A stretch of DNA of 64,000 bases from Owenweeksia sp964619125 (GCA_964619125.1 CAZUCA010000004.1:19748-83747), one strand, 5' to 3'. Positions 25,101 to 33,195 are shown, counted from the first letter of the stretch. Program-made: numbers and translations. The notes: a model not told the origin generated them from the sequence alone.

Positions 25101-25481
25101 CGTAATGGTAACAGCTTTGCAGTAATTAACTCGGAATTGCGATTACCTTTCTTTAGTTATCTTATCAGACGGCCCATTCGCAGTGACTTTATTAAAAACT
25201 TCCAGCTGATAGGTTTCGGGGATATTGGTACTGCCTGGAACGGTATTTCACCCTATGCGGAAGAGAATGCCATCAACACCCGCATTGTTCCTTATGGTGA
25301 CGCCGAAAGTGGTTCGCGGATTGTGCTTGACAGTCAGAAAGAACCCATTGTGGGTAGTTACGGCATTGGTGCCCGCACCCGCCTGTTTGGTTATTTCCTG
25401 CGCTTTGACTGGGCCTGGCCCATAGAAGATGGCATTATGCTGCCGCGCCAGTTCACCTTTTCTATTGGAACTGACTTTTAA
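22155..25481 (+). CDS. envelope protein: degenerate peptidase-MA-like domain, PD40 propeller and outer-membrane barrel
   Basis: A 1108-residue protein with TTG start and a signal peptide (residues 1-28, ending SYAQ). Residues 40-270 resemble a gluzincin peptidase-MA domain: the LPEWYTEGLISYIG motif near 175 is typical, but the HExxH helix that should precede it reads LAEVVLSNLAYG, so zinc binding is probably lost. Residues 290-520 carry TolB/PD40-like propeller strands (ASPDGRYLAYVTQRFG, LLAWNPNGKILAM, SNRVGDSLI). A proline-rich linker follows, then from about 710 to the end a barrel like the Omp85/surface-antigen C-terminus, ending FSIGTDF. It is a conserved type of protein in Bacteroidota with no known role. 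Its 3' end overlaps nth by 20 bases. Confidence 0.65.
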   Translation: MKTKRYSINFPRLVLLIALMALSYSSYAQFYYGIRQDYGKNRVQFNDFDWVFYRFERFDVYFYRGNDELAAQVARMTDEQLPQVEGLLDAALDERVQILIFNNLSDLKQSNVNTSDEEEYNTGGVTRISGRRVFLYFEGSYTKLENDLKARLAEVVLSNLAYGSFTQSIRNSALLNLPEWYTEGLISYIGYNDDPTVKTMIRDAYLTRKFRNINNLTGDDARHAGHSLWDYIVSTYGKKVVKNVLYMAIVNRNIESGFLYILGKDIKTIEKDWKAYLQDKYSKNSKLDQFEKKSFVKARKHHLVTHMEASPDGRYLAYVTQRFGRYKLYTYDFQKEKKKRLLTQGYRIAQNADYSYPLLAWNPNGKILAMITEEKGFIWLSYYNFEDRKWQKQKFFKFDKILSFQYSGDGKRFVMSAVKDGQSDIFVYTILNTKVEQLTNDTYDDLEPAFIMGDRRVVWSSNRVGDSLIDNLEATDFPKHKHDIYSMPAYEPEDTVSIWQLTNTMGIDERSPQAYYENYIGFLSDRQGIVNRHLLAIDSAVSYVDTTTHYQYSFKEYAVSNYQRSILGESYLPERGLIADKVFFNDRYRIYLHPFETPEELQLVEVEADQTEAARPTPTGEDRSGFIPSNSTSVPLYYPGVRPSGFEVNIYNYDFGIEGQNDPRNKRSKPQPKKVPLLPQPTALADLAVEPDEQELDIPPKRNYFLSFFQDDFTVRFDNMFDLPQYQRFTGVVTSDYLNAGFNTQFKAGVMDLMHDYRVVAGMRTGFQPLNGTSIAPNATFLVGLGDYKERIDKEYTYSRSSRILNPGFDYIRIITHQITGKFSYPFNPVASLRFTAGYRLDQGILLARDNFSTFLPNSYEDFIIGKLSYVYDNTRKLGVNLYSGLRYKLFTEYYRNLFMKPTGLHTAGIDLRNYTIIHRNFIWANRFAAGTSFGPEKLIYIMGGVDNAFNPQTDPTTPIAYENNYIYQTLVTNMRGFYQNVRNGNSFAVINSELRLPFFSYLIRRPIRSDFIKNFQLIGFGDIGTAWNGISPYAEENAINTRIVPYGDAESGSRIVLDSQKEPIVGSYGIGARTRLFGYFLRFDWAWPIEDGIMLPRQFTFSIGTDF

Positions 25482-26175
25482 AGGTTTTTTTAAGCAAGCT
25501 ACGGCGGCCGATTTTGGCGGAGATATGGTCTTGTTCTAAGGTCCAGCCACGTGCTGGAGAGTATTCCCGCGCATAAAAGATAATCTGCAGATGCAGCTTG
25601 TTCCATTTTTCTTTTGGAAAAAGTCGCTTGGCATCCTTTTCGGTTTGTGCTACCGATTTACCGTTGCTCAGCCCCCAGCGAAACATTAAGCGGTGAATGT
25701 GGGTGTCAACCGGGAAGGCCGGAATGTCAAAGGCCTGACTCATAACCACCGAAGCTGTTTTGTGACCTACCGCCGGTAGTTCCTCCAATGCTTCAAAATT
25801 TGCCGGAACCTCTCCTTCATATTTATCAATCAGGATGTGTGAAAGCTCTTTTATGCCTTTCGACTTCATCGGGGTGAGCCCGCAGGGGCGAATGATGTCG
25901 GCAATTTCCTCCTGGCTCAACCTGGCCATTTCATAAGGGGTAGAAGCCACCCTGAATAGTTCCGGCGTGATGCGGTTTACCCGCTCATCCGTACACTGGG
26001 CCGATAGGAGCACGGCGATAAGGAGGGTATAGGGATCGCTATGATCAAGGGGTATGGGTACTTCCGGGTAAAGTCTTTCCAATTCTTCAATGAGATATGC
26101 TACTTTTTCCGCTTTGGTCATCGGATCGTATTTAGGTTTCCCCGGTTGGGGAAGATTATTTTTTATCAGACTCAA
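25462..26175 (-). CDS. nth: endonuclease III-family DNA glycosylase lacking the iron-sulfur cluster
   Basis: A 237-residue DNA repair enzyme that should remove oxidised pyrimidines and nick abasic sites. The helix-hairpin-helix LEELPAVGHKTASVV near 127-141 includes the catalytic lysine, and the catalytic aspartate is in FPVDTHIHR near 152. LLSAQCTDERVN near 55 is typical. The usual C-terminal four-cysteine [4Fe-4S] loop is absent: the equivalent stretch reads YAREYSPARGWTLEQDHISAKIG with no cysteine. Activity does not strictly need the cluster, so the enzyme may still work. It converges on and overlaps the large envelope gene. Confidence 0.9.
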   Translation of the reverse strand: MSLIKNNLPQPGKPKYDPMTKAEKVAYLIEELERLYPEVPIPLDHSDPYTLLIAVLLSAQCTDERVNRITPELFRVASTPYEMARLSQEEIADIIRPCGLTPMKSKGIKELSHILIDKYEGEVPANFEALEELPAVGHKTASVVMSQAFDIPAFPVDTHIHRLMFRWGLSNGKSVAQTEKDAKRLFPKEKWNKLHLQIIFYAREYSPARGWTLEQDHISAKIGRRSLLKKTFKSQFQ

Positions 26176-26262
26176 ACCCCAGTTATATTTTTATTTATTT
26201 GTCAAACTGAATAACCGTTAATTTCCGCTGTCGATTTTATTGAATAATTAAACCTGAAACCT

Positions 26263-26967
26263 GTGCGATTTATTCTATTAAATATATTTCTGGTGTGTGG
26301 CTTTGTGAGTTTAGGTCAGGAGCAAAGCTATCTGCGAATATATGTAAGTCCTACACCGGAGACTATTGTCATTGACGATAAAGAATTAAAGCATGGTTAT
26401 ACCATGCCGGTACTCCCCGGCGACCATCGGATTCAATTATGGAAACCTTACTACACCATGCTTGATACTGTGATAAATATCAATGAAGTAAAGGTTTACA
26501 ATTTTAATTATGAGCTAGAAGCAACACCGGCATATATCGCCTTTCAGCAAGAAAGTAAGCGTTATCGGAGACAGAGAATAAAAAAAATGGCATTGCCGGC
26601 TGCCATAACGGCCACAAGCGGTGCTGCCTTAGCCTATCTGTATGTAAAAGGAAATAAAATATATGATGAGCTGACGAGGGCTCAGGAGGAGTATAGATAT
26701 GCCGGTTATAACCTGGAGGAGAGCCGCAATAATTACAATGAGCTCCAACGGTCGTACCGGGCGCATTACTACGGTCAGTTTGTAGCCTATGGTTCACTGG
26801 CAGTATCCGGTTATTTTCTGGTGAAGGGAATAAAGTGGGTAAAAAACAATCCCGCTCCGGAGTTACCAGCTGTTAAAAACCCACTGACTCTGAATAGTGT
26901 GGGAGTAGCTCCAATTCCCGGACCAGGAAGTGGCGTGATGATGGGCGTCAATATTAGTCTTAATTAG
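26263..26967 (+). CDS. PEGA-like exported membrane protein
   Basis: A 234-residue protein starting with GTG, with a signal peptide (residues 1-18, ending SLGQ). Residues 20-85 look like a PEGA-type beta domain: LRIYVSPTPETIVIDDKELK, then MPVLPGDHRIQLWKPYY, and a TLD/NINE turn. A basic helix (RYRRQRIKKM) leads to a hydrophobic segment near 108-128 and a second near 168-185, enclosing a heptad-like, Tyr/Glu-rich stretch. Function is unknown; the design suggests an envelope-anchored protein. It lies 21 bases ahead of a lipoprotein gene and is probably co-transcribed with it. Confidence 0.6.
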   Translation: MRFILLNIFLVCGFVSLGQEQSYLRIYVSPTPETIVIDDKELKHGYTMPVLPGDHRIQLWKPYYTMLDTVININEVKVYNFNYELEATPAYIAFQQESKRYRRQRIKKMALPAAITATSGAALAYLYVKGNKIYDELTRAQEEYRYAGYNLEESRNNYNELQRSYRAHYYGQFVAYGSLAVSGYFLVKGIKWVKNNPAPELPAVKNPLTLNSVGVAPIPGPGSGVMMGVNISLN

Positions 26968-26988
26968 AAGTTTTCAAAGACCTAACTG

Positions 26989-27471
26989 ATGAAAGTATTT
27001 TCCAAATTAATCATGCTGATTGCTGTTTCCTCGATATTTACCTCCTGCCTGAAGGGAGATGTCCTGAAGGGTTACGATGACAAACTCAATTTTCAGGAAT
27101 CGGACTATTATACCAGTGGCCGGTTTCATCAGGAGGCTGCCCTCGATATACTCTCGGTAGAGATACTCGATACGATATCGGGTAACAACACGCCTTTATG
27201 TAATGCCAGATTTAAACTAGCGCTTCAGCCATCTTTACGAGACAACCTGAATTCACTTTGGATGCAAGAGGTAGAGGTGAAAATTGAGAGGTCAGTAACC
27301 AATGAGTTTACCTTTATCGTAACACCTGATTATAGTGGGAACTTAGAACTAAATATGGTGTTAGGCTGTGGCGGCGATCAGATCAACCTGCCCTACCGGA
27401 TAGCCCTGGTAGCTCCAACCAATGGCCGGGTAATAGCCAGTACCGAGAAGGTGATCAGTTATAGCTTTTAG
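26989..27471 (+). CDS. putative lipoprotein of unknown function
   Basis: A 160-residue protein with a lipoprotein signal: hydrophobic residues 6-17 and a lipobox IFTSC with Cys20. The mature part is beta-rich and begins KGDVLKGYDDKLNFQES; a second region LELNMVLGCGGDQINLPYRI lies near 120-140. No known domain is recognised. It follows the PEGA-like gene closely, which suggests a shared task at the envelope. A 44-base gap with no terminator separates it from bcp. Confidence 0.65.
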   Translation: MKVFSKLIMLIAVSSIFTSCLKGDVLKGYDDKLNFQESDYYTSGRFHQEAALDILSVEILDTISGNNTPLCNARFKLALQPSLRDNLNSLWMQEVEVKIERSVTNEFTFIVTPDYSGNLELNMVLGCGGDQINLPYRIALVAPTNGRVIASTEKVISYSF

Positions 27472-27515
27472 CAAGCCCTGCAATTTTATACTTTAAATTC
27501 TCCATATAAAACGTA

Positions 27516-27977
27516 ATGACACATTTAAAAGAAGGCGACAAAGCCCCTGATTTTACCGCCCTGGATGAAAATGGCAATGAGGTGAAACTCAGTGATTATC
27601 GAGGCAAAAAGGTGATCCTTTACTTCTACCCCAAAGACAACACTCCGGGCTGTACCGCCGAGTCATGCAACCTGCGCGACCATTACGCCGATTTGCGGAA
27701 AGCCGGCTTTGAGGTGATAGGGGTAAGCGCTGATTCACAGAAAAAACATCAGAATTTCATCAGTAAGTACGACCTGCCCTTTACGCTCATAGCCGATGAG
27801 AACAAGGAGGTGATCAATGCCTACGGGGTGTGGGGACCCAAAAAATTTATGGGCCGTGAGTATGAAGGTATTCACCGTCAAACCTTCGTGATTGATGAAC
27901 AGGGGAAGATTGAAAAGGTGATTAAAAAAGTGAAAACCAAGGAGTCGGCAGAGCAGATTATGGCGCTTTACGATTAA
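27516..27977 (+). CDS. bcp: thioredoxin-dependent thiol peroxidase (Bcp/PrxQ)
   Basis: A 153-residue peroxiredoxin that reduces hydrogen peroxide and organic hydroperoxides using thioredoxin. The peroxidatic Cys46 lies in FYPKDNTPGCTAES and a resolving Cys51 follows five residues later, the PrxQ arrangement. The YGVWGPKKFMGREYEGIHRQTFVID block is typical near 110-134. Length is normal. The stop overlaps that of the convergent YopX-like gene by 4 bases. Confidence 0.97.
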   Translation: MTHLKEGDKAPDFTALDENGNEVKLSDYRGKKVILYFYPKDNTPGCTAESCNLRDHYADLRKAGFEVIGVSADSQKKHQNFISKYDLPFTLIADENKEVINAYGVWGPKKFMGREYEGIHRQTFVIDEQGKIEKVIKKVKTKESAEQIMALYD

Positions 27978-28387
27978 TCGCGCACTCCCAGCCTTTTCTG
28001 CAGGTCCCGGTTTAGAAAGAGATAACTGAAGACCTGCAGTTCTCTTTCGTTAAACATTTTTACTCCATCAACCTGCAGGGGAATAAAGGAGCCGTCTTCG
28101 ATATTGCGGATCCCGAACTCCTCGTTGTGGCCTTCCCACAGGATCACTCCTTTTTCATAATCGCGGTCGGGATCCATTTTATAATGAAGAATATCCCATT
28201 CGTAGATGTGGCGCCCGTTTTTGTCCTTCAGGCCGGTCCACTCGTCAATCTCGTTATAGCGTATTTTCCGCCCGGTCCACCAAAAGCTGTCCCGGGAGTA
28301 CATAATCATGGTGCCGGCTATCTTGCGCATATAGCCCACGATTTTGTCACTGTCTCTAAGCCTGAAGCGAGGTTCGGGAGTTGTCAT
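27974..28387 (-). CDS. YopX-like protein of unknown function
   Basis: A 137-residue protein. The core EWTGLKDKNGRHIYEWDIL near residues 68-86 matches the YopX-family pattern (TGL-D-NG-x-I-Y-E-x-D-I), followed by a GVILWEGHNEEFGI strand as in that family. YopX proteins are mostly found in phages and mobile elements, with no established function. Here it stands alone, with no phage genes near, between bcp (convergent, 4-base overlap) and dsbD. The N-terminal RFRLRDSDKIVGYMRK is unlike the standard YopX start, so this may be a domesticated relative. Confidence 0.55.
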   Translation of the reverse strand: MTTPEPRFRLRDSDKIVGYMRKIAGTMIMYSRDSFWWTGRKIRYNEIDEWTGLKDKNGRHIYEWDILHYKMDPDRDYEKGVILWEGHNEEFGIRNIEDGSFIPLQVDGVKMFNERELQVFSYLFLNRDLQKRLGVRD

Positions 28388-28427
28388 CCAAAGTTAAACT
28401 CCGCCATCCCATAAATGGTTTCTTGAT

Positions 28428-30545
28428 TTACTGCTCTTCTTCCTGCTGTTCAAAAGCTTTAATGCCACGCTGCAGCCAGTTGAGATACTTATCAATATCA
28501 GGGTCGTAAGCGGTAGGCTCAATGAGCGGCTCCAGGTCATGATGGTCTACAAATACATACTGGGGCTGACTGTTGGTCTGGTAGTGCTTTACCTGGAATT
28601 CACTCCATTTGTTGCCAATAGTTTTGATCTTTTTCCCGGTTACGGCCGATACAAATTGCTCCTCCTCGGGCAGGTCTTTTTGATCATCCACATAAAGGCT
28701 TACCAGCACCACATCATCGCGTAGCACTTCCAGAACCTTGGGGTCGATCCAGACCTGTTCTTCCATCTTACGACAATTCACACAGGCCTTGCCGGTAAAA
28801 TCAATCAGTATCGGTTTGTCTACTTTTTTGGCGTAGGCCTTAGCGGTTTCGAAATCGTGGAAACAGTTGAGACCATGCGGACATTCATCAGGATGAGCCC
28901 CCTCTGGTATATCGCTGGCGGCCACTACGGCAGTGGATTTATTGAAACCACCTGGTGCTTCAGCATAAAACATGGGAGGGGGAAAGCCACTGATCAATTT
29001 AAGGGGAGCGCCCCACAGACCTGGGATCAGGTACACCACGAAAGTGAGGGTTGCCACCGACAGGATGAGGCGGAAAACAGAAACCTTTTCGGTGGGGCTG
29101 TCGTGTGGCATACGATAGCTGCCCAGCAGGTACAGCACCATCAACAATCCAATAGCAATCCAGATGGCAATAAAGTGCTCCCGCAGCAGAATGCCGGCAT
29201 CCCAAACCAGATCGGCATTACTCAAAAATTTAAAGGCAAAGGCCAGTTCAATAAAGCCCAATACCACTTTTACTGAGTTCAACCAGCCACCGCTCTTGGG
29301 CAGTGAATTGAGCCAGCCGGGGAAGATCGCAAAGAGGGTGAAGGGCATGGCCAGGGCCAGGGAAAAACCAAACATCCCGATCAGGGGACCCTGCACCCCA
29401 CCTGAGGCTGCTTCAGCCAGCAAGCCGCCGATAATGGGGCCGGTACAGGAGAATGAAACCAGGGCCAGCGTAAGGGCCATAAAAAAGATGCCAATAACAC
29501 CACCTTTGTCAGCAGCGCGATCAGAGCGATTGATCCAGGATGATGGTACCCTGATTTCGAAAGCCCCGAAAAAGCTGATAGCAAACACCACCAGGATAAT
29601 GAAGAAGAAGATATTGATATATGGGTTGGTGGATAATGCGTTGAGGGCATCAGAGCCAAAAATCCAGGTGATAAGCCAGCCCAAGAAGGTATATAGCACA
29701 ATAATAGCCACTCCATACAGCATAGCGTTTGCGATACCCTTGGCTCTGCTTTTGCTCTGCTTGGTAAAAAAGCTAACTGTAAGGGGTATCATGGGGAAAA
29801 CACAAGGGGTAAGCAGGGCTGCGAAACCTCCCAAAAAGGCGATAATAAAAATACCCCACATAGAGCGGGGGCTGCTATCCTCATCGCCGCTGACGGCATC
29901 AGTTTCTGTATCGCTTTCGGTCAGATTACTGCTGTCGGCTTCCTCTACTGCGGCATAATCTATTTCCAGGGTTTCGGGCTCTACCCCGGGTGCCACATCG
30001 CGGGCATCGCCAGTAGGCTTTTCCGCCTCTGTAGCACCCAGCTTTTGCTGGTCAGGGTTGCTCTTAGCTTTTTCGATAGCTGCAGCCGGAGCTCCTTTCA
30101 CGGCAAATTCAAGGTCGACGTATTCCGGCGGCAGGCACATTTCTTCGTTGCAGGTTTGGTATACAAACTCCACTTTCACGGTAAAATCACTTTGGCTGAG
30201 CACTTTTATGCGCTGGCTGAAGACGGCTTCCTTTTCGTGCCAGCGCAGTACCTCCTGAAAGTTGGGGTCGTATTCCTCAATGGGTTTGGGTTCCTTAAGC
30301 TTACCTAGTTTCTGATAGCTTTTGGCAGGAGTGAGATTGAATTCGGTGGCAATTACAAAGCTTTCTTCAGGCAGGTCGGTGGCATAAATGTGCCAGTGCT
30401 CATCAAGGGTGGCCTTCACTTGCAGTTCTGCTTCGGTATCGCTGATGCGCTTTACAGAATGCTCGAGGTCTACCGGATCCTGAATTTGCGCCAGGAGAGG
30501 GCTTAAGCCAATAAAAAAGCTGGCCAAAAGAAGAAAACTTCTCAT
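28428..30545 (-). CDS. dsbD: thiol:disulfide interchange protein DsbD
   Basis: A 705-residue inner-membrane protein that carries electrons from cytoplasmic thioredoxin to the periplasm. After a signal peptide (from MRSFLLLASF) there is an N-terminal immunoglobulin-like domain with the cysteine pair CNEEMCLPP near 145-150. An acidic Asp/Glu/Ser-rich linker follows. The central CcdA-like part has about eight helices, with Cys in TPCVFPMIPLTVSFF and SFSCTGPIIGGLL. The C-terminal thioredoxin domain has GKACVNCRKMEEQVW near 590. I chose ATG 30545; a TTG at 30572 would lie inside tilS. It starts 10 bases after tilS, apparently in the same transcript. Confidence 0.94.
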   Translation of the reverse strand: MRSFLLLASFFIGLSPLLAQIQDPVDLEHSVKRISDTEAELQVKATLDEHWHIYATDLPEESFVIATEFNLTPAKSYQKLGKLKEPKPIEEYDPNFQEVLRWHEKEAVFSQRIKVLSQSDFTVKVEFVYQTCNEEMCLPPEYVDLEFAVKGAPAAAIEKAKSNPDQQKLGATEAEKPTGDARDVAPGVEPETLEIDYAAVEEADSSNLTESDTETDAVSGDEDSSPRSMWGIFIIAFLGGFAALLTPCVFPMIPLTVSFFTKQSKSRAKGIANAMLYGVAIIVLYTFLGWLITWIFGSDALNALSTNPYINIFFFIILVVFAISFFGAFEIRVPSSWINRSDRAADKGGVIGIFFMALTLALVSFSCTGPIIGGLLAEAASGGVQGPLIGMFGFSLALAMPFTLFAIFPGWLNSLPKSGGWLNSVKVVLGFIELAFAFKFLSNADLVWDAGILLREHFIAIWIAIGLLMVLYLLGSYRMPHDSPTEKVSVFRLILSVATLTFVVYLIPGLWGAPLKLISGFPPPMFYAEAPGGFNKSTAVVAASDIPEGAHPDECPHGLNCFHDFETAKAYAKKVDKPILIDFTGKACVNCRKMEEQVWIDPKVLEVLRDDVVLVSLYVDDQKDLPEEEQFVSAVTGKKIKTIGNKWSEFQVKHYQTNSQPQYVFVDHHDLEPLIEPTAYDPDIDKYLNWLQRGIKAFEQQEEEQ

Positions 30546-30555
30546 GCTTAGAGGT

Positions 30556-31875
30556 TTATTTAAGACGTGCAAAGTAAACAGTTTTAGTTTTCTCAGTCAC
30601 TTTAAAGCGGTCACTGATGCGCTGCCCTACCACCCATGCAATTTCATGGCCATTACAAAGAAGCCAGGTCTTTTCTTTTTCAAAGCGATCAATCTTTTGA
30701 TCAATAAAGAAATCACTGAGTTTTTTGTGGCCTTTCATACCCAGGGGTTGAAAGCGGTCGCCGTGCTGCCAACGCCTTAGCTGTAGTGGGAATTGGAGGC
30801 GATCGAAGTCAAAAGCAGCGACCTTGGTATCAGGTGAAAACTCATATTGCTCCGCGCTGCTTTTGCCAAACTCCAGCCCAATCGGCCGGTCAAGTATCTG
30901 CTGAGAGGCGCTAATTTCCACGGCATCAGACCGTTTTTTGCTGCTCTTTTCCAGTAAAATGTAATCGCGATCCAGCAGCAGCCGATAGTTTTCACTGTGG
31001 AAGACCTGGCCGGCGGGCTGACTACAGGCGCTGATTATTGCCCTGAGGTCAAAATTGCCATAACTCTTTAGCCAGTGGTGCAGCAGGCTTTGGGGCGAAG
31101 GGTATCTTTTGAGGCTTTCCAAAGCCAGTTTTTGCCGGCGGTCATCCTTTACTATTAGTTTTTCCAATTCCTGCTCCAGCAGGAATTCCGTGAGCTTCCA
31201 GTCGTCAGACAGTTGTTGGCGGCTAAGGGCAAAGCTCTTTTCGAAGTTGGGAAAGGCCTCCCGCAAGGGAGGTACCACCTTGTGACGGATGTAATTGCGC
31301 TGATAGTCAATACTGGCGTTGCTGCTGTCTAGCCGCCATTCGATGCTGTTCTCCTCGGCATAGGTCAGCAGCCGGGCCTTGCTGAATGGCAGCAGGGGCC
31401 TCAGGATGTAACCGCTGTGCTCCGCAATGCCCTGCATCGATTCCATACCGCTACCCCGACCTATTTTTAGTAACAGTGTTTCCAGTACGTCATCAGCATG
31501 ATGGGCAGTGAGCAGGTAGTTCAGCTGGCGTTCCTTCATCAGGTCATCGAAATAGGCGTAGCGCAGTTTTCGCGCCGCCATTTGCGTGCTAAGACCATTT
31601 TTTGCCGCATAGCCTTTGGTGTCAAAGCGCTGGCAATGTAGAGTCAGGCCGTGATCGGCGGTCCATTTTCGCAGGAAATGCTCATCCCGGTCAGAAGCGG
31701 CGGCCCGCAGTTTGAAATTGCAGTGGGCCAGTTCAAATGACACTTCCAGGCTAATCAACAGGTGGGCAAGCACCATGCTATCTACCCCGCCACTGATGGC
31801 CAGCAGGTATTTTTTCCCGGCGGGGCTATGTTGCTCTAAAAATGATCGTAGCTGTTGGCGCATGGAGCTTTCCAT
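30556..31875 (-). CDS. tilS: tRNA(Ile)-lysidine synthase
   Basis: A 439-residue enzyme that adds lysine to C34 of the CAU-anticodon tRNA-Ile so it reads AUA; it is essential in most bacteria. The PP-loop ISGGVDSMVLAHLL lies near residues 27-40, and the conserved AHCNFKLR, TAHHADDVLETLLLKIGRGSG and RPLLPFSKA segments follow. The C-terminal half has GDRFQPLGMKGHKKLSDFFID, the tRNA-binding substrate domain signature. I chose ATG 31875: a GTG at 31884 lies inside a TACATTTG promoter box. It is preceded by pabB and followed by dsbD. Confidence 0.96.
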   Translation of the reverse strand: MESSMRQQLRSFLEQHSPAGKKYLLAISGGVDSMVLAHLLISLEVSFELAHCNFKLRAAASDRDEHFLRKWTADHGLTLHCQRFDTKGYAAKNGLSTQMAARKLRYAYFDDLMKERQLNYLLTAHHADDVLETLLLKIGRGSGMESMQGIAEHSGYILRPLLPFSKARLLTYAEENSIEWRLDSSNASIDYQRNYIRHKVVPPLREAFPNFEKSFALSRQQLSDDWKLTEFLLEQELEKLIVKDDRRQKLALESLKRYPSPQSLLHHWLKSYGNFDLRAIISACSQPAGQVFHSENYRLLLDRDYILLEKSSKKRSDAVEISASQQILDRPIGLEFGKSSAEQYEFSPDTKVAAFDFDRLQFPLQLRRWQHGDRFQPLGMKGHKKLSDFFIDQKIDRFEKEKTWLLCNGHEIAWVVGQRISDRFKVTEKTKTVYFARLK

Positions 31876-31883
31876 AATTTTCA

Positions 31884-31891
31884 CAAATGTA
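31884..31891 (-). promoter_or_regulatory. -7 promoter box of tilS
   Basis: TACATTTG on the minus strand ends 8 bases before the tilS ATG at 31875, so the mRNA leader would be only a few bases long. It gives tilS-dsbD a second transcription start besides read-through from the kinase-pabB unit. Confidence 0.5.
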
Positions 31892-31920
31892 AGCAGAGCA
31901 CAGCGAGTGAGCCAGATTTG

Positions 31921-33195
31921 TCAGTCGCGCAGGATCTGAAGCAGGTTGTCGGCTTTGAGGAGGCATTCCTCGTATTCCTTTTCGGCATCACAGTGAATGG
32001 TGATGGCACTTCCCACCCGGGCGGAAAGGTACTTACTCCGGCTGTTGTAGAGGAGGCTTCGAATAACCACGTTAAAGTCAAAATCACTCTCAGGGCTGAT
32101 GTAGCCCACCGCCCCGCTGTAGAGGCTGCGCGCAAAATTCTCATGCTGATCAATCAACTCCATGGCTTTCACCTTGGGGGCACCGGTCATGCTGCCCATG
32201 GGAAAGCTGGTTGCCAAAACCTCGGCAATACCCTTACCCTTGGCCAGTTGGGAACTGATGGTGGTAATCATCTGGTGCACTGCATTAAAAGTATAGAGGC
32301 CAAAGAGCTCCTCCACTTTTACACTACCAGCGGCAGCGGTTCGGCTGAGATCATTTCGGACCAGGTCCGTGATCATTATATTTTCACTCCGTTCCTTCTC
32401 ACTGGCCAGCAAGTCGTTTTTTAGTTGCTCATCCTCCTCCGCTGACTTACCACGGGGAGCAGTGCACTTTATTGGTTGTGAAATAAGACGGTCGCCCTTT
32501 TTTTGCAGGTAGCGTTCAGGGCTGGCACAAATCAGGAAGTTGTGACCCCGGCGGTAAAAAGCAGCAAAGGGAGCCCTGGCACTGTCATTTAGCCTCTTAA
32601 AGGTGGCAGCAGGGTCAATACTGATATTCTCACCGGCCAGTTCAATGCAGTAGTTGACCTCGTAGATATTGCCAAATTGCAGGTGTTCTTTCAGGGCGGC
32701 TACATTTTGCAGGTACTGATCACGACTGGTGGTGGCGCTAAGCACTACCTGCTGATGGACAGGAGTCTGCAGGCTGGGAGTTGGTAAAGCCCTTAAAAAA
32801 TCATCAGCATGCTCATATTCGCTGCTTTCCACCTCCAGTTTGCCCTCCCGGTAAGTGGCAATGGTTTTGGGCCGGAAAAACTCCAGCGGGGCGAAGTCAA
32901 AGCGATCGCGATGCCGGCTGTGTAAATCCTCTAGCTGGTTTTTGAGGTCAAAGGTGAGGTGGCCAAAATACCAATCAGGCTGGCGCTGCAGGGCTTCTCC
33001 AAGGCGGGCCAATGAATTTTCAGTGGCGGCCAGTTGCTGCAGACAACCAAAAGCACAACGGTATTCAAAGCGGCTATAGGCATCGTTTCGATTGTTGCTA
33101 TCCAGAAAAATCGCGTGCTCATATCCAGAGCAAAGGGTCAGCAAAGCTTCACGACAGTGGCTGGGAGGTGAAGCAATGGTGAATTTATTCCGCAT
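31921..33195 (-). CDS. pabB: aminodeoxychorismate synthase component I-like chorismate-binding enzyme
   Basis: A 424-residue chorismate-binding enzyme. The C-terminal domain carries the canonical run FGNIYEVNYCIEL, SPERYLQKKGDRLISQPIKCT, SEKERSENIMITDLVRNDLSR and MTGAPKVKAMELIDQHE, which places it in the PabB/TrpE group. The lysine of PIK-x-T is the PabB-type residue (TrpE has alanine), so p-aminobenzoate synthesis for folate is the likely role. The glycine after that lysine is replaced by cysteine, which is unusual. The N-terminal domain is short. Its ATG shares one base with the stop of the upstream hybrid kinase gene. A PabC lyase is not nearby. Confidence 0.85.
   Translation of the reverse strand: MRNKFTIASPPSHCREALLTLCSGYEHAIFLDSNNRNDAYSRFEYRCAFGCLQQLAATENSLARLGEALQRQPDWYFGHLTFDLKNQLEDLHSRHRDRFDFAPLEFFRPKTIATYREGKLEVESSEYEHADDFLRALPTPSLQTPVHQQVVLSATTSRDQYLQNVAALKEHLQFGNIYEVNYCIELAGENISIDPAATFKRLNDSARAPFAAFYRRGHNFLICASPERYLQKKGDRLISQPIKCTAPRGKSAEEDEQLKNDLLASEKERSENIMITDLVRNDLSRTAAAGSVKVEELFGLYTFNAVHQMITTISSQLAKGKGIAEVLATSFPMGSMTGAPKVKAMELIDQHENFARSLYSGAVGYISPESDFDFNVVIRSLLYNSRSKYLSARVGSAITIHCDAEKEYEECLLKADNLLQILRD

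Noticed and set aside
30546..30572. TTG start extending DsbD into tilS
   Set aside because: It adds residues ahead of a complete signal peptide and overlaps tilS; ATG 30545 is preferred.
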